The notes under the pieces were generated by a model. That model saw nothing but the letters and a program-made list of their open reading frames with translations, ran no database searches and was not told the DNA's origin. A program made the position numbers and the translations under genes. Below are positions 27,966-36,917 of a stretch of DNA of 64,000 nucleotides, piece after piece (positions within the stretch are counted from its first letter, which is position 1; each line of letters begins with the position of its first letter). Source of the stretch: JAIPAN01 sp040403555 (GTDB taxonomy: Bacteria; Bacteroidota; Bacteroidia; Sphingobacteriales; Sphingobacteriaceae). The stretch lies in the NCBI GenBank assembly GCA_040403555.1, contig JBBAKN010000002.1, forward strand, positions 372,001 through 436,000, written 5' to 3'.

Positions 27966-28436
27966 TTAAGGCTGTTTTTCTACCCGTAATCCAATATCAC
28001 TAACTTCATTTAGGGGGTTATCCCGCATGTTTTGTTCTAGCTCAAACACATAGGTACCCGGATGAGGAAAGTGATGGTTTTTAAACAAAACCAATTGGTG
28101 ACTTCGTAAATTTCCGGAGCCGGTACCCAGCCACTCTCCCTCTAGGTTGGCCAAAGTGTATTCTTTTCTCCAAGCCGTTTGGGTTTTATTGGGATTGCGT
28201 TGCTTAATGCGGATAAAAATATTGGAATAGGCATACGCTTCGGTATGGCGTAAATTTATGAAAAGAGTATAAGCTGCGGCCGTATCTGCAATGGGCACGA
28301 TTACTTTAATTGGATTTACGTAGGTCCATCTTGCCTGATTTATCGACTGATTTTCATCTACCACTACCTGCTGGTTTTGACACGCAAAACCCGATAAAAG
28401 CATCCCCAAGCAAAAAATAAAAAGAATACGTTTCAT
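27966..28436 (-). CDS. gldH: Gliding motility lipoprotein GldH
   Basis: This 156-residue lipoprotein (signal ending SGFAC, then QNQQVVVDENQSI) matches GldH in length and in the segments INLRHTEAYAYSNIFIRI, LEGEWLGTGSGNLRSHQL and FPHPGTYVFELEQNMRDNPL. GldH is needed for gliding in Flavobacterium and is widespread in non-gliding Bacteroidota as well, probably in cell-envelope or type IX secretion-related functions. It ends 2 bp from the convergent murF stop and is 4 bp downstream of ricT, forming a holB-ricT-gldH operon. Confidence 0.9.
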   Translation of the reverse strand: MKRILFIFCLGMLLSGFACQNQQVVVDENQSINQARWTYVNPIKVIVPIADTAAAYTLFINLRHTEAYAYSNIFIRIKQRNPNKTQTAWRKEYTLANLEGEWLGTGSGNLRSHQLVLFKNHHFPHPGTYVFELEQNMRDNPLNEVSDIGLRVEKQP

Positions 28437-28440
28437 TTAC

Positions 28441-29712
28441 CTACTCTGGTTTTGGGGTATTGGTATTGGGCCTGCGTGGTGGGCGCCTGCGGTTGTTATT
28501 GATTCGCGGAGCAGCATCTGAAGCGGGCGTGTTAAGCGAAACACCTTCTTGTGGGACATTGCTATTCGGATTTTTTGGACGGTTATTGCGTCGGTTTTTA
28601 TTGTTACGGCCTTTATTCCGATTGTCTAAACGGGTTAAACTATCCTGCCCAACCACATTTTCGTAGTCAAAGGTTTTTACCGGTGTTTTCTCCGCCAACT
28701 CTACCGCACTGTCATTTAAATCGTCGGGCTTTTCGCCATTTTTATTCAATTCTTTTATTTCTCTTACTCTAGCAGCGTGTAAAGGAATCCAATCTTCGTT
28801 ATCGGGGTAGCTATACCACATCAATTTTTTAAAAATATCTGTTTTCTGAAGTCGAGCTAAACCCTTTCCGGTTTCTAGTTTATCTACATTGTTTGGAATG
28901 TCTTTTAAGGCATCCATATAAGTATCTAACTCGTAATTGAGGCAACATTTCAGTTTGCCACATTGTCCGGCTAATTTTAAGGTGTTTAGCGAAAGGTTTT
29001 GATACCGGGCTGCCGCAGTAGAAACTGTTTTAAAATCGGTAAGCCACGTAGAACAGCATAACTCCCGTCCGCAAGAGCCAATGCCACCCAATCGGCTAGC
29101 TTCTTGGCGCATACCTATTTGGCGCATTTCAATACGAACGCGGAATTTCTCGGCCATGCGTTTAATCAACTCTCTAAAGTCAACACGCCCTTCGGCGGTA
29201 TAATAAAACGTGGCTTTGGTTTTATCACCCTGATAATCTACATCGCTCAACTTCATGGCCAAGCCTAATTCTTTAGCCAATACACGGGCTTTGTGCATGG
29301 TTTCAAACTCGGCCTCTTTGGCCATTTTCCACTTTTCTACATCGGCTTCGGTAGCCTTGCGTATAATTTTTTTTATTACCTCTTCAGTTTTCACATTGCG
29401 TTTTTTCAATTGCATGCGCACCAATTCGCCGGTAAGCGATACGTGACCTACATCAAAACCGCTAGAACCGGTTTCAACCGTTACCAATTCGCCAGGCTCT
29501 AAATAGAAGTTACCGGTATTTATAAAAAAATCTTTTCGTGAACCCTTAAACTTGATTTCGAGAATATCAAAGGGTTTATAATTGCTAGGCATGTCCATAT
29601 GGGCAAGCCAATCATATACGTCTAATTTACTGCAACCATTGGTAAGACAAGCGCCATTACTTTTACAGCCGGCTGGGGCACAGCCTCCAGAAGAACAACT
29701 TCCACATCCCAT
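28441..29712 (-). CDS. ricT: RicT/YaaT-type PSP1 domain protein with N-terminal cysteine cluster
   Basis: This 423-residue PSP1-family protein resembles RicT (YaaT) of Bacillus, part of an Fe-S-binding complex acting on RNA processing and phosphorelay. The core (about residues 50-290) has the diagnostic RIEMRQIGMRQEASRLGGIG, CGRELCCSTWL and GQCGKLKCCLNYELD motifs. The N-terminus adds a cysteine-rich stretch with seven cysteines in the first 28 residues. The C-terminus adds a basic, Asn/Arg/Pro-rich tail (about 355-423). It sits 2 bp downstream of holB, as RicT often sits near DNA polymerase delta-prime genes. RNA contact by the tail is inference. Confidence 0.85.
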   Translation of the reverse strand: MGCGSCSSGGCAPAGCKSNGACLTNGCSKLDVYDWLAHMDMPSNYKPFDILEIKFKGSRKDFFINTGNFYLEPGELVTVETGSSGFDVGHVSLTGELVRMQLKKRNVKTEEVIKKIIRKATEADVEKWKMAKEAEFETMHKARVLAKELGLAMKLSDVDYQGDKTKATFYYTAEGRVDFRELIKRMAEKFRVRIEMRQIGMRQEASRLGGIGSCGRELCCSTWLTDFKTVSTAAARYQNLSLNTLKLAGQCGKLKCCLNYELDTYMDALKDIPNNVDKLETGKGLARLQKTDIFKKLMWYSYPDNEDWIPLHAARVREIKELNKNGEKPDDLNDSAVELAEKTPVKTFDYENVVGQDSLTRLDNRNKGRNNKNRRNNRPKNPNSNVPQEGVSLNTPASDAAPRINNNRRRPPRRPNTNTPKPE

Positions 29713-29714
29713 AA

Positions 29715-30860
29715 TTAAATCCCTATATATTGAATCCCCTCGGGGAGTGTATTAAACCTTAATATCTTAACGAATTGTAAAGATACATCTAAAAATAAAA
29801 TTTTGGGGTTTGCATTCCGCGAAAGATGGTAATGTGCTTTTTCTAATTCAGCAATAATGGCTTCTGCTTTAGCTAAACTCAATGCTTTTTCAGAGAAATT
29901 AACCGCCACCAAAAATTCGTTTTCAGGCAAACGGATGAGTTCTTTAGCACCAGAAAGGTAAACCATACATTCACGTAAAAAATGAATACCATAGCGCAAA
30001 AATGCTTTTTGGTTCTCCCTACCCGATTTAGAAATTTGTTCTACAAAGTCTAATATGCTGGGACCTTTGTCGCCAAACGTCATGCGTAACCAGTCGGTAA
30101 AGAGTGCAAAATTGTCGCTCTCTACCTCATTTACCAAATCTAGGGCTACTTGTACATTCCCCTCACTTAAAAAAGCCAATTGCTTGGCCCGTTCGGGCGC
30201 CACAGAAAGACTCAATAAATGGCGCTCCACCTCGGTATCGCTAAGGACAGGCACTTTAACCAATTGCGTTCGCGATAAAATGGTTGTTAATATATGTTCC
30301 TGCTGCTCGGCCACCAAAATAAATAGGGTTTTCTGTGGGGGTTCCTCCATAAGCTTTAAGAGGGTATTTCCCGCTTTATCTAAATACTCGGGCAACCACA
30401 TAATTAAAACTTTATACTCGGCTTCAAAAGGTTTTAAACTGAGTTTTTGGATAATTTGGTGGCACTCTGCAATATTAATATTGGCTTGCTTATTTTCAGC
30501 ATCTAAGCTGTTTCGCCAAGCATCTAAACCTAAATAGGGGTTGCCCAGAAAAGCCTCACGCCACTCCGAAATAAAGAGTTGTGCGGTGTCTTCTTTGTGC
30601 TTAGCAAAGAAAGGATACGAAAAATGTAGATCGGGATGAATGAGTTTTTCGTACTTACGGCAAGAGCTGCATTCGGCGCAACTATCGTGGCTGCTTCTGT
30701 TTTCGCAAGAAATATATTGCGCATAGGCAACCGCCAAGGCTAAGCTTCCCGAACCTTCGGGCCCCAAAAATAATTGCGCATGGCTCACCCTGCCCAATTG
30801 AACGCTTTCTATGAGGTGTTTTTTAAGTTCTTCTTGACCGATAATGGCACGAAACTGCAT
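29715..30860 (-). CDS. holB: DNA polymerase III delta-prime subunit
   Basis: This is a clamp-loader subunit of the replicative polymerase. The ATG at 30860 gives 381 residues beginning MQFRAIIGQEELKKHLIES, the usual start of the family; the longer frame to 30920 overlaps the divergent ruvX promoter. Visible are the degenerate P-loop LFLGPEGSGSLALA, a zinc-binding cluster (C..CAECSSC), KVLIMWLPEYLDKAGNTLLKLMEEPP and the SRT-like sensor segment TTILSRTQLV. On the minus strand a TATTTTG box lies only 4 nt before this ATG. It is the first gene of the holB-ricT-gldH unit. Confidence 0.9.
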   Translation of the reverse strand: MQFRAIIGQEELKKHLIESVQLGRVSHAQLFLGPEGSGSLALAVAYAQYISCENRSSHDSCAECSSCRKYEKLIHPDLHFSYPFFAKHKEDTAQLFISEWREAFLGNPYLGLDAWRNSLDAENKQANINIAECHQIIQKLSLKPFEAEYKVLIMWLPEYLDKAGNTLLKLMEEPPQKTLFILVAEQQEHILTTILSRTQLVKVPVLSDTEVERHLLSLSVAPERAKQLAFLSEGNVQVALDLVNEVESDNFALFTDWLRMTFGDKGPSILDFVEQISKSGRENQKAFLRYGIHFLRECMVYLSGAKELIRLPENEFLVAVNFSEKALSLAKAEAIIAELEKAHYHLSRNANPKILFLDVSLQFVKILRFNTLPEGIQYIGI

Positions 30861-30913
30861 GGTGCAAAATACCAAAAATTTCGGCTTCTCATACATAATC
30901 GTAACCTTTGTGC

Positions 30914-31336
30914 ATGTCACGCATTATGGCTTTTGATTATGGTACCAAGCGAATTGGTATAGCGGTTACCGATCCCTTGCAATTAATTGCTACCGGATTA
31001 GATACCGTGCACCCGCAAGATATTCTAGCTTATTTAAGCAAGTACCTGCAAACCGAAGCTGTTGAATGCTTTGTGGTAGGTGAGCCAAAGCGTATGGATG
31101 GCTCGGCCTCTCAAGTAGAGCCACACATCAAGGGCTTTATCAATTTGCTAAAGAAAAACTTTCCCAACATTCCAGCCGAACGTATGGACGAACGTTTTAC
31201 CTCTAAAATGGCAAGCGCTTCCATTGCGCAAAGCGGCTTAAACAAACAAGATCGCCAAAACAAAGAGCGGGTAGATATTGTTTCGGCCACAATCATCTTG
31301 CAATCATACTTAGAGAAAAAAGCCCAAGGCTTTTAA
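30914..31336 (+). CDS. ruvX: Holliday junction resolvase-like protein (YqgF family)
   Basis: This 140-residue RNase H-fold protein processes recombination intermediates or the 5' end of pre-16S rRNA. Motifs are MAFDYGTKRIGIAVTDP, VVGEPKRMDGSAS, MDERFTSKMA and the C-terminal VDIVSATIILQ with the catalytic Asp. The ATG at 30914 follows an AACCTTTG box by 3 nt. An ATG 6 nt upstream would lie inside the box region and is disfavoured. It diverges from holB. Confidence 0.93.
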   Translation: MSRIMAFDYGTKRIGIAVTDPLQLIATGLDTVHPQDILAYLSKYLQTEAVECFVVGEPKRMDGSASQVEPHIKGFINLLKKNFPNIPAERMDERFTSKMASASIAQSGLNKQDRQNKERVDIVSATIILQSYLEKKAQGF

Positions 31337-31359
31337 AAAAGCACTTTTTTCAAAATCCG

Positions 31360-31367
31360 TACCTTTG
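31360..31367 (+). promoter_or_regulatory. -7 promoter box 4 nt before the O-methyltransferase start
   Basis: TACCTTTG matches TAnnTTTG perfectly and is separated from the ATG at 31372 by only TAGC. Initiation a few bases downstream of the box would fall on or beside the start codon. No clear -33 TTTG was found. Confidence 0.45.
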
Positions 31368-31371
31368 TAGC

Positions 31372-32010
31372 ATGGATATTATTTCTGCAGCCCTACAATC
31401 TTATTTAGAGAAGTTGAGTACTCCCGAAAGTGCACTGCTTCAAAAGATTAATAGAGAAACCCATCTGCAAGTATTAATGCCCCGTATGTTATCTGGCCAC
31501 TACCAAGGTAGGGCATTAAGCCTGTTAAGCAAACTGCTAAAACCACAATGCATACTAGAAATTGGCACCTTTACGGGTTATGCTACCCTTTGCTTGGCCG
31601 AAGGATTAGCTGCCGATGGTGAATTACATACCGTAGATTGCAACCTAGAATTAGAAGATCGGGTACGTGGATACTTTAACGAATCGGAGTGGGCCAAACA
31701 GATTTTTTATCACCTAGCCAAAGCCGAGGAGTTTTTATCTGGGTGGACCAAACCCATTGACTTGGTTTTTATTGATGCGGATAAAAAGAATAATGCCCTG
31801 TATTACGACTTAATCTTTGACTTTGTAAAACCCGGCGGTATTATTTTAATTGATAATGTGCTGTGGAGTGGCAAGGTGTTAAACCAAGATAAGTTAGATA
31901 AAGATACCAGCGATATTGTAGCTCTCAACGAAAAAATTGCCGCCGATAACCGGGTAGAACCTTTTTTATTGCCCATTAGAGATGGTCTTTGGGTAATTAG
32001 AAAAAAATAA
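31372..32010 (+). CDS. SAM-dependent O-methyltransferase (COMT-like, family 3)
   Basis: This 212-residue cytoplasmic methyltransferase has the Rossmann SAM-binding motif ILEIGTFTGYATLCLAEGL, the acidic TVDCN strand end, FIDADKKNNALYYDL (metal/substrate loop) and IILIDNVLWSGKVL. These define the cation-dependent catechol/caffeoyl-CoA O-methyltransferase-like family. The natural acceptor in bacteria is usually unknown. It follows ruvX by 35 bp with its own -7 box and is 5 bp from the glucosaminidase gene. Confidence 0.9.
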   Translation: MDIISAALQSYLEKLSTPESALLQKINRETHLQVLMPRMLSGHYQGRALSLLSKLLKPQCILEIGTFTGYATLCLAEGLAADGELHTVDCNLELEDRVRGYFNESEWAKQIFYHLAKAEEFLSGWTKPIDLVFIDADKKNNALYYDLIFDFVKPGGIILIDNVLWSGKVLNQDKLDKDTSDIVALNEKIAADNRVEPFLLPIRDGLWVIRKK

Positions 32011-32015
32011 GCATC

Positions 32016-32699
32016 ATGAAAAAAATAGTGTTTTTGCTCATACTTATTTTAGTCCAAATCCGCGGATTTGGCCAAACAGCGGCTAGCGTTTATGTAGAAC
32101 GCTTTAAAAGTGTGGCTATCGAAAAAATGAACCAAACAGGTGTGCCAGCCAGTGTTATTTTAGCTGTTGCCATGCACGAGTCGGGCAGCGGAACGAGTAA
32201 AATTGCCCGTCACCTTAACAATCACTTTGGCATTAAGGGTAAAAATCGGGTAAAAAGCATTAAATCTGCTTACAAAAGCTACGATTCGGTAGAAGATTCG
32301 TATGCCGATTTTATTGCTACGCTAAAAAAACATCCTTCATTTGCAAAACTATTCAAACAATATAGCTCCGATGATTATAAGAATTGGGTACGGGGCATTC
32401 AACGGGGAGGCTATGCCCATAGCAATACCTGGGGCACCCAAGTACTGGGTTTTATCAAACAATATAAATTAGATCAGTTTGATAGCCGCCCACCGCAGTT
32501 CATTCCCGAAATGCTGGTAGATACTGTGGCAAAACCTATAACTGGAGTGACTACGCCTATTCATCATTGCTATACTGTAAAAAAAGGCGACACACTTTCG
32601 GGCATTGCCAAGCGATTCGGAACAAGCGTATCGGCCATGATGAGAAAAAATAAACTGAAAACCTCCCGCTTGCATTTGGGACAACAAATAATTTATTAG
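32016..32699 (+). CDS. Secreted glucosaminidase-LysM protein 1
   Basis: This 227-residue exported murein hydrolase has a signal peptide ending RGFGQ. A glucosaminidase domain follows (about residues 20-155: VPASVILAVAMHESGSGTSKIA with the catalytic Glu, HLNNHFGIKG, WVRGIQRGGYAHSN). One C-terminal LysM repeat (about 180-227: YTVKKGDTLSGIAKRFGTS) binds peptidoglycan. It is paralogous to the next gene, which begins one base after its stop, so the two are likely co-translated. A role in cell separation or wall remodelling is inferred. Confidence 0.9.
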   Translation: MKKIVFLLILILVQIRGFGQTAASVYVERFKSVAIEKMNQTGVPASVILAVAMHESGSGTSKIARHLNNHFGIKGKNRVKSIKSAYKSYDSVEDSYADFIATLKKHPSFAKLFKQYSSDDYKNWVRGIQRGGYAHSNTWGTQVLGFIKQYKLDQFDSRPPQFIPEMLVDTVAKPITGVTTPIHHCYTVKKGDTLSGIAKRFGTSVSAMMRKNKLKTSRLHLGQQIIY

Positions 32700-32700
32700 C

Positions 32701-33498
32701 ATGAATAAAATTGGGATAATGTGCCTAGTATTTTCGCTCTTTGGAACCTCTTGCGGCATACGTACTTTTTTTAAACCCGATGCCCCGGTCACAAAAGCCA
32801 TAGTTAATAAACCAGGAGCGGGCAATAGCTCTGCCGAGGCCTATATTGAGCAGTTTAAAAATATTGCCATTCAAGAAATGAATGCGAACGGCATTCCGGC
32901 TAGCATTACGTTGGCACAGGGCTTACTAGAAAGTGGGAATGGAAAGAGCGACTTAGCCGTACAAGCCAATAACCATTTTGGTATTAAATGTGCCGGAGAT
33001 TGGACCGGGAAAACCATATTGAAAAACGACGATACCGAAAATGAATGTTTTCGGGTATATAAAACCCCTGAAGATTCGTATAAAGATCATTCCGAATTTT
33101 TGAAACGGAAGCGCTATGCCGCCCTTTTTCAATTGGATAAAAACGATTATAAATCGTGGGCTAAGGGACTAAAAGAAGCGGGCTACGCCACCAACCCCCA
33201 ATACCCCGACTTGCTCATTGGCTTAATTGAACGTTATCAATTGAACCAATTTGATGTGGGCGAAAAAGCTGGAGAAAAAATGGCTAGAGAAAGCAAAGTG
33301 GAGGCAGAAATTAAAAGCAACAACGCAGTAGCACCCAATACCGAAGCCATAAAAATGGTGATTTACGAAGTAAAAGCCAACGATTCACTTGCGGGCATTG
33401 CCCAGCGTTTCAAGGTATCGGTAGAAAAGCTTAAACAAGCAAATGGCCTATCCGGCGAAACCATTAACCTAGGTCAATTATTGGTAATTACCAATTAA
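32701..33498 (+). CDS. Glucosaminidase-LysM lipoprotein 2
   Basis: This 265-residue paralogue of the preceding protein has a lipoprotein signal (LFGTSC), so it is membrane-anchored rather than free. The glucosaminidase domain covers about residues 45-185 (IPASITLAQGLLESGNGKSDLAV with the catalytic Glu, NNHFGIKCAGDWTGK, KSWAKGLKEAGYATNPQYPDLL). A Lys/Glu-rich linker leads to a C-terminal LysM motif (YEVKANDSLAGIAQRFKVS). The pair arose by tandem duplication followed by a change of export signal. Confidence 0.9.
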   Translation: MNKIGIMCLVFSLFGTSCGIRTFFKPDAPVTKAIVNKPGAGNSSAEAYIEQFKNIAIQEMNANGIPASITLAQGLLESGNGKSDLAVQANNHFGIKCAGDWTGKTILKNDDTENECFRVYKTPEDSYKDHSEFLKRKRYAALFQLDKNDYKSWAKGLKEAGYATNPQYPDLLIGLIERYQLNQFDVGEKAGEKMARESKVEAEIKSNNAVAPNTEAIKMVIYEVKANDSLAGIAQRFKVSVEKLKQANGLSGETINLGQLLVITN

Positions 33499-33559
33499 AG
33501 AGTGTTAAGGTGTGTTAAAATAGCATAACCCCTCTAAAATTTAGTGTAGTTTTAACCCT

Positions 33560-34303
33560 GTGAAAAAAACCATATTCTTTTTTCTACTTTGCCTAAGCAG
33601 CTACAGCTTTGCTCAAGAGCGTATGGTGCAGGGTGTGGTTTTTGACAAGGATATAAAAATTCGACTTGCTCGGGTATTTATACTAAACACGCAAACAAAA
33701 AGTGGGGTATACAATAACTCTAAAGGAGAGTTTAAACTTACGGCCAAAACAAGCGATGAATTGGTAGCCCAATTAGAAGGCTTTCGCTCGGATACGATTA
33801 GGGTTTCGGGTACAGGAGATATTGTTTTTTATCTCAGAAGAAATAGTATTCGACTACAAGAGGTGGTGATTAAAGATTCGCTAAAAACACCTTCTAAACG
33901 GCTACAAGAAATTCAGGAAGAGTACAAAGATATTTACCGCATTGGGAACAGCTCCGACCTGCTACACACCGGTGGTGGCCAAGGCTTAGGTGGCGTAGGC
34001 TTAAGCATTGATGCCTTGTACAGTTTATTTAGTCGGCAGGGTAAAAATGCCCGAAACCTCCAAAAAACCATCGATCGTGATTTTAAAGATTTAGTAATAG
34101 ACTATAGATACACTCCGGCACTGATACAGCAAGTTATCGGATTAACCGGTGCCAAAGCCAAAGATTTTATGCAACAATATCGTCCGGCTTACTCCTTTGT
34201 GTTAGAGGCAAACGATTACGATATGATACGCTTTATCCAAGAAGCCTATCGCCGCTACCGACAAAACCCTGCGGCTTATCGCCTGCCCCCACTAAAAAAC
34301 TAG
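33560..34303 (+). CDS. Exported CarboxypepD_reg-like domain protein
   Basis: This 247-residue protein starts with GTG at 33560, giving a clean signal peptide (KKTIFFFLLCLSSYSFAQ). A carboxypeptidase-regulatory-like beta-sandwich follows (about residues 22-95: VQGVVFDKDIKIRLARVFILNT, GEFKLTA). The C-terminal half is of unknown fold and reads KDLVIDYRYTPALIQQVIGL and AYRRYRQNPAAYRLPP. Such envelope proteins are common in Bacteroidota without known function. Its last four bases overlap the end of the convergent DUF5916 gene. Confidence 0.8.
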   Translation: MKKTIFFFLLCLSSYSFAQERMVQGVVFDKDIKIRLARVFILNTQTKSGVYNNSKGEFKLTAKTSDELVAQLEGFRSDTIRVSGTGDIVFYLRRNSIRLQEVVIKDSLKTPSKRLQEIQEEYKDIYRIGNSSDLLHTGGGQGLGGVGLSIDALYSLFSRQGKNARNLQKTIDRDFKDLVIDYRYTPALIQQVIGLTGAKAKDFMQQYRPAYSFVLEANDYDMIRFIQEAYRRYRQNPAAYRLPPLKN

Positions 34304-36738
34304 CGACTTCTTTTTCTCAAATTTAAGTAATCGATATAATACAACAACTTTAACGAAACGGTGTTGTTTTGTGGCGATTTGAGCGTATTGTTAAAGTTTG
34401 TTCCATAACCTGGCTTGGCCATATTTTCGAACGTTTGTGCTGCGTTTTTCCACGTTACACTAAACTCACTGCCCAGCGAAAACTGCCACGTATACACCAT
34501 ATCTATGTTAAACGTATTGTAATTTACATCAGCAGTTGGGCTCAATACGTAGGAGTTGGGAGTTTGTAATCTACCCTCATTGGTAAGTGCATAGGCCTGC
34601 TTGTTGCGTCTTTCTGACCAATAATGACGGGCTCTAAATTGAATACCCATTTTATTACTAAATGAATATTTGCCGTCAATAGAACTTTCAACGGTTCGGC
34701 GATCGTAACGAGAAAAAATAATTTCATCACTTGCCGAAACATAATCTAAATAACTGGTGTAATTAAATTGGGGTTCCACATTTAAATCTACACCCAAAGC
34801 CAATTTATCATTTACTCGATAATTTTGATAAAAACCGTATCCATAACCCTTACCAGCAAATAATTCCTGAGAACGGTAAGTCAAATAACCGCCGAAGTGG
34901 TATTTTTTAGAACGATTGGAGTTAACACGAAAACTGAAACCTTGGTTTGCGCCGGTTTTAAATACCTCACCTATGGTACGGGGTTCGTAAAAATCATTTC
35001 CATCCAATTGGTAATCTATATGAATATTGGCTGACCAGAAATTTTTGAACTGCATCCAACTACCCATATTTATACCTGAAGCCTGGTAAGCACTCGGTCT
35101 AAAACGGTCGATGTAGGTGTAATTAAACCAACTTTGCGATTTATTAAACCATTTAGACGGCTTATAAACATTGTAAGATAAATTTATGCCACTCTCCACA
35201 TTATTGTTGTTAAAAAGAATGCCCATGTCATTGGGGTCGTACTTATCGTCTTTAGCAGATTGATATAAACTCCAAGTAAAATTTCCACTTTTCTTACCAA
35301 AAATTAGATCATAAGTATAGCCAGTGTTAGCTGCATGGTTTAGGCCAGCACTTAGGTTACTCATTCTACCCATAGTGCTCACAAAATAGTTGTTTTTTTT
35401 ATCGTTTAATGTAAACATAAAGGCACTCACATTCGCATCATCTGCACTGCCTTCTCTAGTTACATTGGTATTTATAAAACTAACCGAAGAATTGTTTTTT
35501 AGCGTTTGATCGAACACCAAAATATTGTAATTGCTAAGCGGTTGCGTTTCAATAAAACGGCGTTCGCCTAAATTGTTTTCTACAATAGCTTCCATTTTCT
35601 TGGTAACCGCATTAAAAAAACCAATACCTAAGCCCTGAGCCGTTCTGCCGGAAATTTTGGTGGCGTTCAGCAAACGGCTCTCCGATGGATTTTCTACTAC
35701 ATATTCGTTTGCTTGGAGCTGATTTTGCACTTCGTAAAAGTTAATGGGTCGAGCACCCACACGTCTCGAATAAAACAAATCGCCCTTACTAAACAACTCG
35801 GTGCCCTCGGTAAAAAACGATCTGTTTTCATCAAACTTAACCTCAAATGGGCTCAAGTTCAACACCTGGTTGTCTGAACGCACTTGTCCAAAATCGGGTA
35901 CCAGCGTCATATCGAGTGTGAAACTTTGGTTAATGCCATATTTTACATCCATACCCCCATTAAACGAACTTGTTGTGCTCGGAATACCCAGACCTTGCGA
36001 TGGGTAATGATTTACATACGAGGAGACATATGGAGAAAAGGATAGGCGCAGCGGTGCTTTAATATTTTGTAAATTTTCCAATTCACCCTCTTGGTTAACA
36101 AATCCATTTACTGCTGGGTTTAGTGGGTTCCAAAACAATTGCTGATTGGCTTTTTGGCGTTGACGGGAGAAATTAATCCCCCAATTTTGTATCGTATTAC
36201 TCGAAAATCGCAGCGCCGAATAGGGTATTTTAAACTCCGCAGACCAGCCTTGAGCGTCGGCGCTTACCGCACTTTCCCAAACAGCATTCCAGTTTTCATC
36301 TTCATTATCGGTAGAGTATTTAGCATCAAACTGCGAACCTGCAGAAGTTACATAAAAACCATTGGCATTAATTTTATCAAAATAGGTATCAAAAACCACC
36401 CCAATATAATCGGCATTCCCCACTTGGTCGCGGGCGGCAAACTCGTGCGCAATGCTATCAACATTACTTTCATACATTCTGGCGGCCACGTAAATGGCCA
36501 CATCATCATACAGTATACGTATTTCTGTACGCTGTTTTTCTGCTTCTTTACGCCCAGGATTGGGTTTCAACTCTACAAAATCGGAAAAAATGGGAGCGTT
36601 TTTCCAAACCACATCGTTAAGTTGCCCATCTATTTTAGGAGCCTTGTCTACCCGAGTAGCCGTCATTTTTTTGGGCACTTGGCCGAAAAGGGATGTACAA
36701 CAACAAATAAATAGTAGTGTATAAAAGCCTTTTTTCAT
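34300..36738 (-). CDS. DUF5916 protein with N-terminal CBM9-like domain
   Basis: This 812-residue exported protein has a signal ending TSLFGQ. An N-terminal carbohydrate-binding family 9-like sandwich (about residues 25-210: KIDGQLNDVVWKNAP, IRILYDDVAIYVAARMYE, WSAEFKIPYSALRF) precedes a long beta-rich region (DUF5916, about 230-812) with FEVKFDENRSFFTEGTELF and many alternating aromatic strands like an outer-membrane barrel. The function is unknown; a surface barrel carrying a sugar-binding domain is inferred from composition. Confidence 0.85.
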   Translation of the reverse strand: MKKGFYTLLFICCCTSLFGQVPKKMTATRVDKAPKIDGQLNDVVWKNAPIFSDFVELKPNPGRKEAEKQRTEIRILYDDVAIYVAARMYESNVDSIAHEFAARDQVGNADYIGVVFDTYFDKINANGFYVTSAGSQFDAKYSTDNEDENWNAVWESAVSADAQGWSAEFKIPYSALRFSSNTIQNWGINFSRQRQKANQQLFWNPLNPAVNGFVNQEGELENLQNIKAPLRLSFSPYVSSYVNHYPSQGLGIPSTTSSFNGGMDVKYGINQSFTLDMTLVPDFGQVRSDNQVLNLSPFEVKFDENRSFFTEGTELFSKGDLFYSRRVGARPINFYEVQNQLQANEYVVENPSESRLLNATKISGRTAQGLGIGFFNAVTKKMEAIVENNLGERRFIETQPLSNYNILVFDQTLKNNSSVSFINTNVTREGSADDANVSAFMFTLNDKKNNYFVSTMGRMSNLSAGLNHAANTGYTYDLIFGKKSGNFTWSLYQSAKDDKYDPNDMGILFNNNNVESGINLSYNVYKPSKWFNKSQSWFNYTYIDRFRPSAYQASGINMGSWMQFKNFWSANIHIDYQLDGNDFYEPRTIGEVFKTGANQGFSFRVNSNRSKKYHFGGYLTYRSQELFAGKGYGYGFYQNYRVNDKLALGVDLNVEPQFNYTSYLDYVSASDEIIFSRYDRRTVESSIDGKYSFSNKMGIQFRARHYWSERRNKQAYALTNEGRLQTPNSYVLSPTADVNYNTFNIDMVYTWQFSLGSEFSVTWKNAAQTFENMAKPGYGTNFNNTLKSPQNNTVSLKLLYYIDYLNLRKRSR

Positions 36739-36873
36739 AAAATAGAATTAGATGTTAGCATTAGTATGACTCAACAAGCAGCGAAAGGTTGCAGCAGATT
36801 GAAACATTATTTTTGATAGCAACGGAAATCAGCACCGAATTGGTTTAATACCTTTAAATTGTATCAAAATTGA

Positions 36874-36881
36874 TACCTTTG
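36874..36881 (+). promoter_or_regulatory. -7 promoter box of ffh
   Basis: TACCTTTG matches TAnnTTTG and lies 36 bp before the ffh start codon in the divergent gap with the DUF5916 gene. A TTTG at the canonical -33 distance is not present. Confidence 0.4.
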
Positions 36882-36917
36882 TATGCATGTTAACTGCAAT
36901 TAAACGTTCATAAAACC

